The notes beneath the pieces were generated by a model. The model saw only the letters and a program-made list of their open reading frames with translations, was not told where the DNA came from and did no database searches. From Sutcliffiella cohnii (GTDB lineage: Bacteria > Bacillota > Bacilli > Bacillales > Bacillaceae_I), in assembly GCF_002250055.1 (NCBI RefSeq), contig NZ_CP018866.1:860501-924500 (forward strand): 64,000 nt of DNA, given 5' to 3'. Of the stretch, positions 17,301 through 27,023 are shown in pieces. Within the stretch, counting starts at the first letter, position 1; every line of letters begins with the position of its first letter. Made by a program: the position numbers and the translations under genes.

Positions 17301-17840
17301 ATTGTTATAACCCATTCAAAATCGTGGATTGGCTATGAAGCGAGCCCGGCAGGTGTTCTATATTTCCACGTGCATAACCCGATGATTAAAACGAAAGGGA
17401 TGCAAGATATAGAAGCGATCGAAGAAGAGATTTTTAAAAGCTTTAAAATGAAAGGCCTACTTCTTGGTGACCAAGAGACGATTCAGCTTATGGACGAAGG
17501 CTTAGAAGAAGGTCATGGCCATTCGAAAATTATTTCTGCAGGCTTAACGAAAAAAGGTGGTTTTCATTCGTACTCTTCTATCGCTAGCGATGAACAGTTT
17601 GATCAGCTTCGTGGACATGTTCGTGCCGTGTTTGAAGAAGTAGGTTTATCGATAACGAACGGTGAGACAAGTATTAATCCTTATAAGTTGAAAAATAAAA
17701 CACCATGTACGTATTGTTCTTTTAAATCGGTCTGTCATTGGGATACATCGTTGGAAGAAAATGAATATAGACCACTTGAGCCACTTGCAAAAGAAGACTT
17801 ATTTACACAATTAAAGAAACCGAGAGGAGGGGATGAGTAG
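14325..17840 (+). CDS. addB: ATP-dependent helicase/deoxyribonuclease subunit B (AddB)
   Basis: With AddA, this 1171-residue protein forms the AddAB complex, which processes double-strand DNA ends up to a Chi site for RecA loading. Walker A is LGRTGSGKTAW at residues 7-17. The C-terminal RecB-type nuclease domain shows VGRIDRVD and LRIVDYKSS. The iron-sulfur cluster ligands are visible as one cysteine in FNACPFSHF (about residue 806) and three in CTYCSFKSVC near the C-terminus. Length equals typical Bacillus AddB. GGGGGTGGAGG precedes the ATG. The 3' end overlaps or abuts addA, so the two are co-translated. Confidence 0.96.
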   Translation: MSVRFVLGRTGSGKTAWTLNEIMNELKQQPVGNPIIYLVPEQMTFQSEYKLVQNKELQGMVRAQVFSFTRLAWRVLQEVGGISRFHIDQTGLHMILRKIVEEHKQQFQVFGRSAEQFGFIEQMETMLTELKRYCITPETLNEKIGRIEHDDHISDHEKMLSKKLTDILVVYRQLESLLEGKYVDGEDYLTLLAEKIKDSNYLQQAHIYIDGFHSFTPQEYTVISELMRTCPSVTIALTIDKPYNEEAPYDLHLFRMPGVTYQKLRQLATEVGCEIEEPFMKEKGYRFTQSPSLQHLDRFFDVRPTVTYDGELQLSILQAVNRRAEIEGIGREIVSLVRDKGYRYRDLAIIVRNSADYVDLISTIFKDYEIPHFIDEKRTMLHHPLIELLRSTFETMTNNWRYESVFRCVKTDLLFDKQHSILEMREKTDRLENYVLSYGIQGTKWTNEKPWKYMRYANIDAEGPYVQTDEEIKYEKEINELRQLIVNPILTLQKRLKRGKTVEAYCHAVYQFMDELQIAQKLENRMKLAEENGNLKQAKEHEQVWKAVIHLLDQMVELIGEQSISLSLFSKMMESGLEGMRFSLVPPAIDQVIVANFDLSRLTEIKHTFVIGVNEGVIPAKVKEEGFMTEEERELLTSYGVELAPGSLEKLLDDHFLAYIAFLSASEHLYISYPLADEEGKSLLASSYIKRIKEMFPTIKEKVLYNEPTDLPLEEQLSFVHTPRTTISHLAVQLQAWKKHYGIKDIWWDVYNYLVEHDQYKTKTERVLNSLFYRNEASKLKENISRELYGEHVQASVSRMEMFNACPFSHFASHGLKLRERKLYRLEAPDIGELFHSALKHISEHLRKEGRDWKSLTNTECEILAERAVQYLAPKLQSEILLSSNRYHYIKRKLQAIISRASFVLSEHAKASKFTPIGLELGFGQKAELPPITFTLPNGCTMELVGRIDRVDKAESSNGVLLRIVDYKSSDKTLDLTEVYYGLALQMLTYLDIVITHSKSWIGYEASPAGVLYFHVHNPMIKTKGMQDIEAIEEEIFKSFKMKGLLLGDQETIQLMDEGLEEGHGHSKIISAGLTKKGGFHSYSSIASDEQFDQLRGHVRAVFEEVGLSITNGETSINPYKLKNKTPCTYCSFKSVCHWDTSLEENEYRPLEPLAKEDLFTQLKKPRGGDE

Positions 17841-17841
17841 A

Positions 17842-20800
17842 ATGATGGAGCTATATCCGAAACCAGAGGGAAGTAAATGGACAGATGATCAATGGAAAGC
17901 GGTCGTTTCTAGTGGTAGGGATATACTAGTTGCAGCTGCTGCGGGGTCAGGTAAAACAGCTGTCCTAGTAGAAAGAATGATTCATAAAATTGTTAACGAG
18001 CATGTGGACGTCGACCGTTTATTAGTTGTTACTTTTACGAACGCATCTGCAGCAGAAATGAGACATCGAATTGGAGAAGCGTTAGAAAAGACGTTAGAAG
18101 CGAAACCTGCTTCCCTTCACTTACGCCGGCAGCTTAGCTTATTAAATAGAGCTTCCATCTCGACCATTCACTCTTTCTGTTTAGAGGTTATACGGAAGTA
18201 TTACTATTTAATTGATATTGATCCGAGTTTCCGAATCGCTGATACGACGGAAACGCAATTGATGCAAGAAGAAGTACTAGAGACGTTATTTGAAGAAGAA
18301 TATGGTAAAGAGGGGAATGAACCGTTTTTCGATTTAGTAGACCGTTTTACGAATGATCGCAATGACGTTGCCCTTCAAAAGCTCATTTTAGATCTTTATG
18401 ATTTCTCGAGAGCTAATCCTTCTCCAGCAGATTGGTTAGATGCTATGGTTGGGTTATATGAGACAGCAAACGTACAATCGTTGGATGAATTACCGTTTAT
18501 TCAACTGTTAAAAGAGGACACATTACTGCAACTAGAAGGAGCAAAGGCTCTATTAGAAAAAGCTTTAGACGTTTGCCGAGAGCCAGGGGGACCTGCACCA
18601 CGAGCAGTTAATATTGAAGAAGATTTAGAAATGGTAATGCAATTCAGTGGTGCACTTCACCATTCTTGGGAAGAGGCATACAGCATAGCCCCAACGATAA
18701 CGTTCGGAAGAGCAAAGTCGTGTCGTGGAGATGAATATGATCCAGCGTTACTAGAAAAGTGGACAAAGCTACGCGATAAAGCAAAAAAAGCTATTAATAA
18801 AATAACAGAAGAACTTTTCTCTAGAAACCCAAGTTCATACTTAAAAGATTTACAAGAGTTAGCACCTGTAATGAAAACATTAGTTTATGTTGTTAACCGA
18901 TACGGTGAATTGTTCAGTGAAATGAAGCAAGAAAAAGGGTTAGTAGACTTTTCTGACTTAGAGCATTTATGTTTAGATGTTTTAGGTCAACGAGATGAAA
19001 GTGGACAACTTCAACGAACAGAAGCTGCTTGGAGATATCAATCTTATTTTAAAGAAGTTTTAGTAGATGAATACCAAGATACGAATATGGTACAAGAAGC
19101 GATTTTAAAATTAGTAACAAAAGATGATGAAGAAACAGGTAATATGTTTATGGTTGGAGATGTAAAGCAATCGATTTATCGATTCCGATTAGCAGAACCG
19201 TTTCTTTTCTTAAGTAAATATAAACGCTTTACGGTAGAAGGAAAAAGTACTGGGCAAAAAATAGACTTAAATCGAAACTTCCGTTCACGAAAAGAAGTTT
19301 TACACGCTACTAACTTTGTGTTTAAACAAATTATGGGTGAAAAAGTTGGAGAAATCGTCTATGACGAAGATGCTGAATTAAAATGGGGCGCAAAAGATTA
19401 TGAAGAGCATGACAACACGGAAACGGAGCTCCTTTTAATTAATCGCTCGACAGATGAGGAAGAAAATGAAGAAGACGGAACAGATGAAGTGAGTACTACT
19501 TTTAATAAAGCGGAACTAGAAACAGCTCAAGCTGAAGCAAAGTTAATCGCAAAAAAAATAAAAGAGCTAGTTCAATCTGGATATCCGATTTATGACAGAG
19601 ATGCGAAAAGAATGCGTCCAATTAAATTTCGTGACTGTGTTATTCTACTTCGTTCCATGCCGTGGGCACCACAATTTCTAGAAGAGTTTAAGCAAGAAGG
19701 AATTCCGCTGTATGCGAATTTAAGTACAGGTTATTTTGAAGCAACAGAAGTGGCCATTATGTTATCACTATTAAAGGTGATTGATAATCCATACCAAGAT
19801 ATCCCGTTAGCATCTGTGTTACGATCGCCAATTGTAGGACTTGATTCCAACGATTTAGCGGTCATTCGAATCCAGCAAAAGCGTGGTACTTATTTCGAAG
19901 CGTTAATGAAATTCCATCGTGAATCCGCTGCAACTGCAGAAGAGGAAGCGTTGAAAGAAAGAGTAGCACATTTTTTAGCGCAGTTACAAATCTGGAGAAC
20001 AGCTGCTAGAGAAGGTGGCTTATCAGAATTAATTTGGCAAGTGTATAAAGATACGAACTTTTACGATTTTGTCGGAGGAATGCCTGGTGGAAAACAACGT
20101 CAAGCAAACTTGCGTGCATTATACGATCGTTCCAGACAATATGAATCTACTTCGTTCAGAGGGCTCTTCCGCTTTTTACGTTTTATTGAAAGGATGCAAG
20201 ATAGAGGAGAAGATTTAGGTGCGGCACGTGCATTAGGTGAACAAGAAGATGTTGTACGTTTAATGACCATCCATTCTAGTAAAGGACTGGAGTTCCCAAT
20301 TGTTTTCGTTGCTGGGCTTTCAAAGCAATTTAATATGATGGACTTAAATAGCGGTTACTTATTAGATAAAGAGTTTGGACTAGCTTCACGCTACGTAAAT
20401 CCAAAACTTCGTATTACGTATCCGACCATTTTACAATTAGCGATGAAACGAAAAGGTAGAGCACAGCTATTAGCAGAAGAAATGCGTGTATTATACGTAG
20501 CGCTAACACGTGCTAAAGAAAAACTTTACTTAGTAGGAACATTAAAGGATTTAGATAAATCGTTAGACTCTTGGAACGAACATGCTAATACTCCATCTTG
20601 GTTACTTCCAGATTTCGCGAGAGCTCAAGCAAAATCTTATATGGATTGGGTTGGACCCGCGTTTATCCGACATAAAGATGCAGAAAGCTTGCGAACGGAT
20701 TTATCAAAAATTCCAGCCGACATTTTAGAGCATCCTGCAAAATGGAAAGTGACAATTATGTCGATTCAAGAACTTTTAAAAGAGATAGAGGAAGATAAAC

Positions 20801-21591
20801 AAGAAGAGCAAGCATTAACAAAATTAGTAATGGAAGGTAGTCCAGTTCCGATCGAAAGTGAGGAAAAGGAAAAAGTAAAAGAGCATTTACAATGGGAGTA
20901 TCCTTTTCTACAAGCAAGTCAAGTGCGCTCAAAGCAATCTGTATCGGAGTTAAAAAGGTTAAAAGAGCCGGAAGATCCGTATGCTGACCAAGCACTGAGC
21001 CCAACGAAAATGCGTTTCTTTTTAGACCGACCAAAGTTTATGCAAAATAAAAAATTAACGCCAGCTGAAATTGGTACTGCAGTCCATGCTGTCATGCAGC
21101 ATGTAAAAGTAACAGAAGGAACAGAAACGGAAATACACAATCAAATATTAGCAATGGTTCAAAATGAAATAATTACGAAAGAACAAGCTGAAGTAGTAGA
21201 CGTATCCTCCATACTTGCATTTTTTAAAACGGAAATTGGACAACGTCTACAAAATGCAACGACCATTTATAAAGAAGTGCCGTTTAGTTACGCATTACAA
21301 GCGGATGAATTGTATAAAGATAATAAGTTAAGCGGAGAAACCGTCCTTATGCAAGGGGTTGTTGACTGTCTATTCGAAGACGACCGCGGTATCGTATTAC
21401 TTGACTATAAAACAGATACGATAACTGGCCGTTTAACTGAAAAAGATGATATTGATACAACATTAATAAAACGATATGAACAACAACTTGCTTATTACAA
21501 ACAAGCAGTAGAAAATATCTGGAAAAAAGAAATCTCCGAAGTATACTTATACTTCTTCGACGGAAATCGATTAATAAAAGTAGAACAATAA
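17842..21591 (+). CDS. addA: ATP-dependent helicase/nuclease subunit A (AddA)
   Basis: The UvrD-like helicase and nuclease subunit of AddAB. Walker A AAAAGSGKTAVLVERM lies near residue 34. Further helicase motifs are VTFTNASAAEMR, LVDEYQDTN, GDVKQSIYRFR and LMTIHSSKGLEFP. The C-terminal nuclease motif is GVVDCLFEDDRG with LLDYKTDT. An upstream in-frame ATG at 17833 is only 2 bases from AGGAGG, so the ATG at 17842 (11 bases away) is preferred, giving 1249 residues and a start close to known AddA proteins. A terminator follows. Confidence 0.96.
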   Translation: MMELYPKPEGSKWTDDQWKAVVSSGRDILVAAAAGSGKTAVLVERMIHKIVNEHVDVDRLLVVTFTNASAAEMRHRIGEALEKTLEAKPASLHLRRQLSLLNRASISTIHSFCLEVIRKYYYLIDIDPSFRIADTTETQLMQEEVLETLFEEEYGKEGNEPFFDLVDRFTNDRNDVALQKLILDLYDFSRANPSPADWLDAMVGLYETANVQSLDELPFIQLLKEDTLLQLEGAKALLEKALDVCREPGGPAPRAVNIEEDLEMVMQFSGALHHSWEEAYSIAPTITFGRAKSCRGDEYDPALLEKWTKLRDKAKKAINKITEELFSRNPSSYLKDLQELAPVMKTLVYVVNRYGELFSEMKQEKGLVDFSDLEHLCLDVLGQRDESGQLQRTEAAWRYQSYFKEVLVDEYQDTNMVQEAILKLVTKDDEETGNMFMVGDVKQSIYRFRLAEPFLFLSKYKRFTVEGKSTGQKIDLNRNFRSRKEVLHATNFVFKQIMGEKVGEIVYDEDAELKWGAKDYEEHDNTETELLLINRSTDEEENEEDGTDEVSTTFNKAELETAQAEAKLIAKKIKELVQSGYPIYDRDAKRMRPIKFRDCVILLRSMPWAPQFLEEFKQEGIPLYANLSTGYFEATEVAIMLSLLKVIDNPYQDIPLASVLRSPIVGLDSNDLAVIRIQQKRGTYFEALMKFHRESAATAEEEALKERVAHFLAQLQIWRTAAREGGLSELIWQVYKDTNFYDFVGGMPGGKQRQANLRALYDRSRQYESTSFRGLFRFLRFIERMQDRGEDLGAARALGEQEDVVRLMTIHSSKGLEFPIVFVAGLSKQFNMMDLNSGYLLDKEFGLASRYVNPKLRITYPTILQLAMKRKGRAQLLAEEMRVLYVALTRAKEKLYLVGTLKDLDKSLDSWNEHANTPSWLLPDFARAQAKSYMDWVGPAFIRHKDAESLRTDLSKIPADILEHPAKWKVTIMSIQELLKEIEEDKQEEQALTKLVMEGSPVPIESEEKEKVKEHLQWEYPFLQASQVRSKQSVSELKRLKEPEDPYADQALSPTKMRFFLDRPKFMQNKKLTPAEIGTAVHAVMQHVKVTEGTETEIHNQILAMVQNEIITKEQAEVVDVSSILAFFKTEIGQRLQNATTIYKEVPFSYALQADELYKDNKLSGETVLMQGVVDCLFEDDRGIVLLDYKTDTITGRLTEKDDIDTTLIKRYEQQLAYYKQAVENIWKKEISEVYLYFFDGNRLIKVEQ

Positions 21592-21597
21592 CATCAC

Positions 21598-21648
21598 AGA
21601 AAGAGGTTGTCCAACATGGAAAATACAAACCATGACAACCTCTTTCTT
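21598..21648 (+). terminator. Terminator after addBA
   Basis: AGAAAGAGGTTGT pairs with ACAACCTCTTTCT, with a second inner pairing CATGG/CCATG. A short T-tract follows. Confidence 0.85.
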
Positions 21649-21777
21649 AATGAGTATGTTAGTACATGTTTTAAAACTAATCTATTTTGGTAGACCCTAT
21701 GCAAGTGAAGTTGTACACCAAGGTGCTTGAAAATAGGATCTGGTTTATAACCAAATTTACCTTTCTAGATTTAGAGC

Positions 21778-21918
21778 CGAGAGTGGAACGGAGCGGAAGG
21801 TGCGAGACTCCAGCGGGAGTAGCGTGAGCCTTGAGACCCCGCACGAGCGTAGCGAGGAGGAGGCTCAAGCCACGCCTAAGGATAAGCGAGCACCTGCAGC
21901 GAAGTGAAACGAACTAAT
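21778..21918 (+). repeat. Type B dispersed repeat, longer copy
   Basis: Begins CCGAGAGTGGAACGGAGCGG and ends GCGAAGTGAAACGAAC. The centre holds GACTCCAGCGGGAGTAGCG and GACCCCGCACGAGCG, which fold internally, and the outer arms AGGTGC/GCACCT pair. It lies between addA and sbcD in a 409-base gap that contains no gene. Confidence 0.8.
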
Positions 21919-22000
21919 TTATAACCTCAATTCTATTTTCAAGGAAGGTTTTAAAAAAATAAAACATTTAAATCAATTACAAGAAAGTAGGGATCACATA

Positions 22001-23182
22001 ATGCGCATTTTGCATACAGCAGATTGGCATTTAGGAAAAACATTAGAAGGGAGAAGCCGCTTAGAAGAACAAGCCCAAGTTTTATCCGAAATGGCAAAAA
22101 TAGTAGAAGAAGAAAAAATTGATGTAGTATTAATGGCCGGAGACGTATACGACACCGTAAACCCACCTGCCCAAGCAGAAGTACTCTTCTACGAAACATT
22201 ACAGCAATTGTCTAACAACGGAAAACGACCAATAGCTGTTATAGCAGGAAACCATGATAATCCTGACAGACTCATCGCCTCAAGCCCATTAGCTACAAGC
22301 CAAAACATTTCACTGTTAGGTTATCCGACAAAAACAACTCAATCCATTTATGTACCATCAGCAGATGAAACGTTGCGGCTAGCTTCCTTGCCGTACCCTT
22401 CTGAATCACGCTTAAATGAAGTGCTAGGAGACGAATTTGAAGAAAAAGCAATACGTAACCATTATGACGAAAGAATACGTCAACTATTTGCTCAAATGGG
22501 TGAAGAGTTCACGCCAGACACAGTGAACATTGCTATGAGTCACATTTTCGTTGCAGGAGGTAGCTCTACAGATTCAGAGCGACCAATTGAAGTTGGGGGA
22601 GCATTTACAGTTGCAGCTGAAAGCTTACCAGAAAAAGCTCAGTATGTTGCATTAGGACATTTACATCGACCGCAATTTGTAAAAAGAGCGAAGACAGCTG
22701 CTAGATATTCAGGGTCACCACTTGCTTATAGTTTTTCAGAAGCTAGTTACACGAAGAGCGTTACAATTGTCGATGTGAAACCTTCTGAAGAAGCGAAAGT
22801 AGAGGAAATCTACTTATCTAGCGGAAAACCGCTTGTAACATGGAAAGCAAAAAATGGTGTACAAGAAGTTTATCAATGGCTTGATGAGAAAAAAGATTAT
22901 AATGCTTGGATTGATTTAGAGCTTCATGTTACGAACGCTCTTTCCATGGATGAAATTCATAGACTTCGGAAACAACACGAAGGTATTATTCATATCCGCC
23001 CAATATTTCCGGAAATGGAAAAGGAAATAATCGAGAAGAAAAAAGAGAGTTTGACGATGGAACAACATTTCCGAAATTTTTATGAAAAGCAAACAGGTGG
23101 AGCGAAACCAGAAGACGAATTAGTTCATCTGTTTTTAACCCTATTAAATGAAGAAGAAACGAAAGAGGTGGTGGAACAATGA
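22001..23182 (+). CDS. sbcD: Exonuclease SbcCD subunit D
   Basis: The Mre11-type metallophosphoesterase of the SbcCD nuclease, which cleaves hairpins and blocked DNA ends. The 393-residue protein has all phosphoesterase motifs: HTADWHLGK at residues 5-13, AGDVYDTVNPP, GNHDNPDR, MSHIF and ALGHLHRPQ. The ribosome binding site (AGTAGGGATC) is weak. The stop overlaps the sbcC start by 4 bases, giving equal coupling of the two subunits. The order addBA-sbcDC matches that of B. subtilis. Confidence 0.95.
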   Translation: MRILHTADWHLGKTLEGRSRLEEQAQVLSEMAKIVEEEKIDVVLMAGDVYDTVNPPAQAEVLFYETLQQLSNNGKRPIAVIAGNHDNPDRLIASSPLATSQNISLLGYPTKTTQSIYVPSADETLRLASLPYPSESRLNEVLGDEFEEKAIRNHYDERIRQLFAQMGEEFTPDTVNIAMSHIFVAGGSSTDSERPIEVGGAFTVAAESLPEKAQYVALGHLHRPQFVKRAKTAARYSGSPLAYSFSEASYTKSVTIVDVKPSEEAKVEEIYLSSGKPLVTWKAKNGVQEVYQWLDEKKDYNAWIDLELHVTNALSMDEIHRLRKQHEGIIHIRPIFPEMEKEIIEKKKESLTMEQHFRNFYEKQTGGAKPEDELVHLFLTLLNEEETKEVVEQ

Positions 23183-26100
23183 AACCTCTACAACTAACCA
23201 TTGCTGGACTCCATAGTTTTAGAGAAAAGCAAACTATTGATTTTGAAGCTTTATGTGAAGGTGGAGTATTCGGTATTTTTGGTCCAACCGGTAGCGGAAA
23301 ATCCTCTATATTGGATGCAATGACGTTAGCACTTTATGGAAAAGTAGAACGTGCATCAAACAATACTCAAGGGATTATGAACCATGCGGAAAATGTTTTA
23401 GAAGTTTCTTTTTTATTTGAGCTTGAAAATGGATCTGGTGCAAAACGATATAAAGTGGAACGGACTTTCAAACGTACAGATGAAGTTCGGGTCAAATCTG
23501 GTATTTCTAGATTAGTAGAATACAATGGGACAGAACAAGTAGTACTTGCTGATAAAGCGAGTGATGTAAACCAGTTAGTACTTTCTATTTTAGGATTAAC
23601 GATAGATGATTTTACGAGAGCAGTTGTATTACCGCAAGGAAAGTTTGCTGAATTTTTATCCCTAAAAGGTGCAGACCGAAGACAAATGCTACAACGGTTA
23701 TTTCACTTAGAAAAGTACGGGGATGAATTAAATAGAAAAATAAAAAATGAATTACAAGACAAAACGATTACCCTAGGTGAAATTACTGCCGAACAACAAG
23801 GTTTAGGTGAAGCATCAAAAGAAGCGGTATTAGAGGCAGAAAAAGCGTATAAAGAAATTTCTGCTACAGTAGAAAAGGCAGAGCAACAATTATCGCAACT
23901 AGAACAAAATTTTGAAGAACAAAAGAAAAAGTGGGCTTGGCAACAAGAAAAAGAGAAACTGGCCGGAAAAATTCGGATATTAATAGAACAAGAAGCGGAA
24001 ATTGCTTACTTGGAATCTAACGTAAAAAAAGCAGAAGAAGCAAAGTTTTTACAGCCTATTTTAGAAGATTTAAAACAAGTAAGGGATAATCTACGCCAGT
24101 GGGAAAAAGAGCGAGACAATGTCCATAAACAGTTACAAATTGTTAAAAAAGAATTGGATGAATCTTCTGAAGCGTACGAAAAAATACGAGAAGATAAAAG
24201 AATATTACACCCACAACTACTTGCAAAAAAAGAACAATTAGTACGTGCTACCCAATTAGAACAAAGAATAGAAGAATGGGCTAAAATACTAGACGAAATG
24301 ACAATTGATCTAGAGCGTAAAGAAAAGGTGTTAATTCAACAGCAAAATGAAATAAACAAACTAACCGACACATACAATCGTGCAGTTGTGAAACAAAAAC
24401 AATTAAAAGAAGAACAGCAAAAAGTTTTGATTCCGATGGAAAAAGTAGAAGAAGTGGAAATGGCCTATGAGCAAAAGCAGCTTATTCTTCAAAAAGAAAA
24501 TGCGTGGAAAGAAGCTCAAACGGACGAACAAGAAATATTTAATAAGTTACAATCTTTTCAGTTACAAAATAGGAAATCAGAAAAACAAGTAGATGTCTTA
24601 AAAGATAAGTTAGTCCAACTTTTTCGTAAAGTGGAAAAGTATTATCATAGTAGCTCTAGTATAGAAATTTATTTAGATTGGCTACAAGATGAAACAAATA
24701 GACGTTATAAAATAGGGAAGCAAAAAGTTGAAAAAGAAAATCTAAAAAGACTTGCCCATGACATTTCGCGAGAGTTAAAAGCAGGAGAACCGTGTTTAGT
24801 TTGTGGATCTACAACTCATGAAGGTGGCATTGTTCATTTGCATGAGGAACAAGTCGAAAATGAAGATGTCGCTAATTTAGAAGCAATGTTAACCAAAATT
24901 CAAAAAGAAAAACAGTTAAATGCTACGATAAAAGTTAAGTATGAGCAACTAGCGTATGAACTACATGACGTATTGAAAGAGGTAGAAGTAGAGTCGACTT
25001 CGTTCCCCCAGATGGAAATTGATCATAAAGAGCCAGTAAGTAATGAAGAATTACACACTATTTTTCAAAATCAAATTATTCAACATAAAGGGCTAAGACA
25101 AGACTTTATCCAATTACAACAATTAAAAGAGGATTATATAAGCAATTGGAGAAGTACGATTACTCAACAAGAAAAATATGTTGATGCTATTAAAATGTAT
25201 GAAGAGCAGTGGGGTAAATGGAGTAAACGACTTCAAGTATTAAAAGAAGAAATTGAAACTGCAACAACTGAGTGGAACAAGAAGTTTTCTACTTATGGAT
25301 TTGAACAAATCGAAAAAATCTTTTCTGATATTCGAAATAAACAAAAACAAGCTCAGGAGTTTAATAATCGAATTGAAAAAAGTATAGAATTTATTGATCA
25401 AAAAGAAAAAGAGCTTCAACTTATGAAAGAGGTATACGTACAAGCTGAAAAAGAGATGTTACAGGCTGATTCTACAAAGAAAGAAAAGCATTCTCAAAAA
25501 GAACAACTAGAAAAAGAGTTGTTTGAAATAGTTGGAATGGAGTCAGCTTCCACTTTAATGAATAAAAACGAAAGACAAATAAACGAATTGTTACAAAAAG
25601 AAGAAGAAAGTTATACTCGTTGGCAAAAGTCGCAAGTACAATTCCATGAAATGAACAATAAAGAGAAGCAAGCGGAGCAAATGATTGTCGAGACCTCTAG
25701 TAGACTTCAAACTTTAGAGACGAAATGGAACGAGCAATTGGAACAATCCATATTTACAAAAGCTGACGAAGTAGAAGCATCCATCCCATTTATAACGAAA
25801 AAAGATGCATGGAAACAAAAAGTAGATGAATATTGGGATAATCGTAAAATTTTAGAGAAACAATTAAAAGAGCTTGTTGAATTAATTGGTGAAACCGAAT
25901 TACGTGAAGAAGAGTGGATCAGTTTAAATGAAAGGTTAGCAGAGCAGAAGAAAGAAGTCCGAGCGCAGATGGAAGCGAAAAGTGCTGCCTACCATTCATT
26001 AGCATCATTACAAGAGAGACATCAACGATACGAAGAACTTGAAAAAACAAAAGCGATCATTACAGCAGAGAAAGACAAGCTACAAAAATTACAGTCTGTT

Positions 26101-26580
26101 TTTAAAGGAAATAGCTTTGTTGAATATTTAGCAGAAGAGCAACTGATGCAAATTAGTGTGGCTGCATCAGAACGTTTAGGAGCATTAACACATCAACGTT
26201 ATGCATTAGAATTAGATTCTCAAGGTGGATTTGTAATTCGTGATGATGCGAATGGTGGAGTAAGAAGACCTGTTTCAACTCTTTCGGGTGGGGAAACGTT
26301 TTTAACTTCTTTAGCACTAGCTCTATCATTATCTGCACAAATTCAGCTTCGAGGCGAATATCCGTTGCAATTTTTCTTTTTAGACGAAGGGTTTGGCACA
26401 CTAGATGCGGAACTGTTAGGCGGAGTAGTAACCTCGTTGGAAAAACTACAATCCGATCATTTAGCGGTTGGAGTTATAAGTCATGTTGCCGAGTTACGAG
26501 CAAGATTACCAAGAAGATTAGTCGTTACCCGTGCAGAACCATCCGGAAAAGGATCAACGGTGAAATTAGAGACTTTATAA
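23179..26580 (+). CDS. sbcC: Exonuclease SbcCD subunit C (Rad50-like ATPase)
   Basis: The SMC/Rad50-type partner of SbcD, 1133 residues. Walker A GPTGSGKSSILDAM near residue 35 begins the N-terminal ATPase half. Long Glu/Lys/Gln-rich coiled coils follow on both sides of the zinc hook, GEPCLVCGSTTHEGG (CxxC near residue 537). The C-terminal half holds the signature STLSGGETFLTSLALALS and Walker B FFLDEGFGTLD. The length is typical. The ATG overlaps the sbcD stop (ATGA). Confidence 0.95.
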   Translation: MKPLQLTIAGLHSFREKQTIDFEALCEGGVFGIFGPTGSGKSSILDAMTLALYGKVERASNNTQGIMNHAENVLEVSFLFELENGSGAKRYKVERTFKRTDEVRVKSGISRLVEYNGTEQVVLADKASDVNQLVLSILGLTIDDFTRAVVLPQGKFAEFLSLKGADRRQMLQRLFHLEKYGDELNRKIKNELQDKTITLGEITAEQQGLGEASKEAVLEAEKAYKEISATVEKAEQQLSQLEQNFEEQKKKWAWQQEKEKLAGKIRILIEQEAEIAYLESNVKKAEEAKFLQPILEDLKQVRDNLRQWEKERDNVHKQLQIVKKELDESSEAYEKIREDKRILHPQLLAKKEQLVRATQLEQRIEEWAKILDEMTIDLERKEKVLIQQQNEINKLTDTYNRAVVKQKQLKEEQQKVLIPMEKVEEVEMAYEQKQLILQKENAWKEAQTDEQEIFNKLQSFQLQNRKSEKQVDVLKDKLVQLFRKVEKYYHSSSSIEIYLDWLQDETNRRYKIGKQKVEKENLKRLAHDISRELKAGEPCLVCGSTTHEGGIVHLHEEQVENEDVANLEAMLTKIQKEKQLNATIKVKYEQLAYELHDVLKEVEVESTSFPQMEIDHKEPVSNEELHTIFQNQIIQHKGLRQDFIQLQQLKEDYISNWRSTITQQEKYVDAIKMYEEQWGKWSKRLQVLKEEIETATTEWNKKFSTYGFEQIEKIFSDIRNKQKQAQEFNNRIEKSIEFIDQKEKELQLMKEVYVQAEKEMLQADSTKKEKHSQKEQLEKELFEIVGMESASTLMNKNERQINELLQKEEESYTRWQKSQVQFHEMNNKEKQAEQMIVETSSRLQTLETKWNEQLEQSIFTKADEVEASIPFITKKDAWKQKVDEYWDNRKILEKQLKELVELIGETELREEEWISLNERLAEQKKEVRAQMEAKSAAYHSLASLQERHQRYEELEKTKAIITAEKDKLQKLQSVFKGNSFVEYLAEEQLMQISVAASERLGALTHQRYALELDSQGGFVIRDDANGGVRRPVSTLSGGETFLTSLALALSLSAQIQLRGEYPLQFFFLDEGFGTLDAELLGGVVTSLEKLQSDHLAVGVISHVAELRARLPRRLVVTRAEPSGKGSTVKLETL

Positions 26581-26598
26581 TGAAGGTGGCTTTACAGT

Positions 26599-26910
26599 AT
26601 GGCAAGGAAGAAAAAGGAAGTAGGAGTATGCGAGTTATGTGAAAGAGAAAAGGTAGAAATAACCGTTCATCATTTAACACCGAAAGAAATGGGCGGGACG
26701 TTCATGCCAAATGCTACTCTTTGTATTCCTTGTCATAAACAAATTCATGCGTTATATACAAATGAACATTTAGCTACAGAGTTAAATACGATTAGTCAAT
26801 TAAAAAAAGAACGAAAAATGGCTGCCTTTATAAACTGGATACGAAAGCAGCCAGCTACAAGAATACCGGTTATAAAAAAATCAAATGAAAGAAAAAAACG
26901 TAAAAAATAA
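26599..26910 (+). CDS. HNH endonuclease-like small protein (YisB family)
   Basis: A 103-residue protein with an HNH fold: CELCEREKVEITVHHL supplies two cysteines and the histidine pair, followed by ATLCIPCHKQIHALYTN with the second CxxC and the terminal histidine. It resembles YisB (HlpB) of B. subtilis, which also follows sbcC. Cleavage activity is not known; co-transcription with SbcCD suggests a DNA repair role. The C-terminus is highly basic (KKSNERKKRKK). AGGTGG lies upstream of the ATG. Confidence 0.85.
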   Translation: MARKKKEVGVCELCEREKVEITVHHLTPKEMGGTFMPNATLCIPCHKQIHALYTNEHLATELNTISQLKKERKMAAFINWIRKQPATRIPVIKKSNERKKRKK

Positions 26911-26947
26911 AGCGTGAGGCTACAATATGCCACATGCTTTATTTTTT
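26905..26947. terminator. Terminator at the end of the sbcDC-HNH operon
   Basis: AAATAAAGC and GCTTTATTT pair, with GTG/CAC and GGC/GCC continuing the stem through small bulges, then TTTTTTG. It can also act on the minus strand for the gerP cluster. Confidence 0.7.
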
Positions 26948-27023
26948 GTGCCAAATTAATCATTGACCATAATGAATTTTTGAAAAAACGGGATTATATA
27001 GGTGAACAAAGAGCCATCAGTTT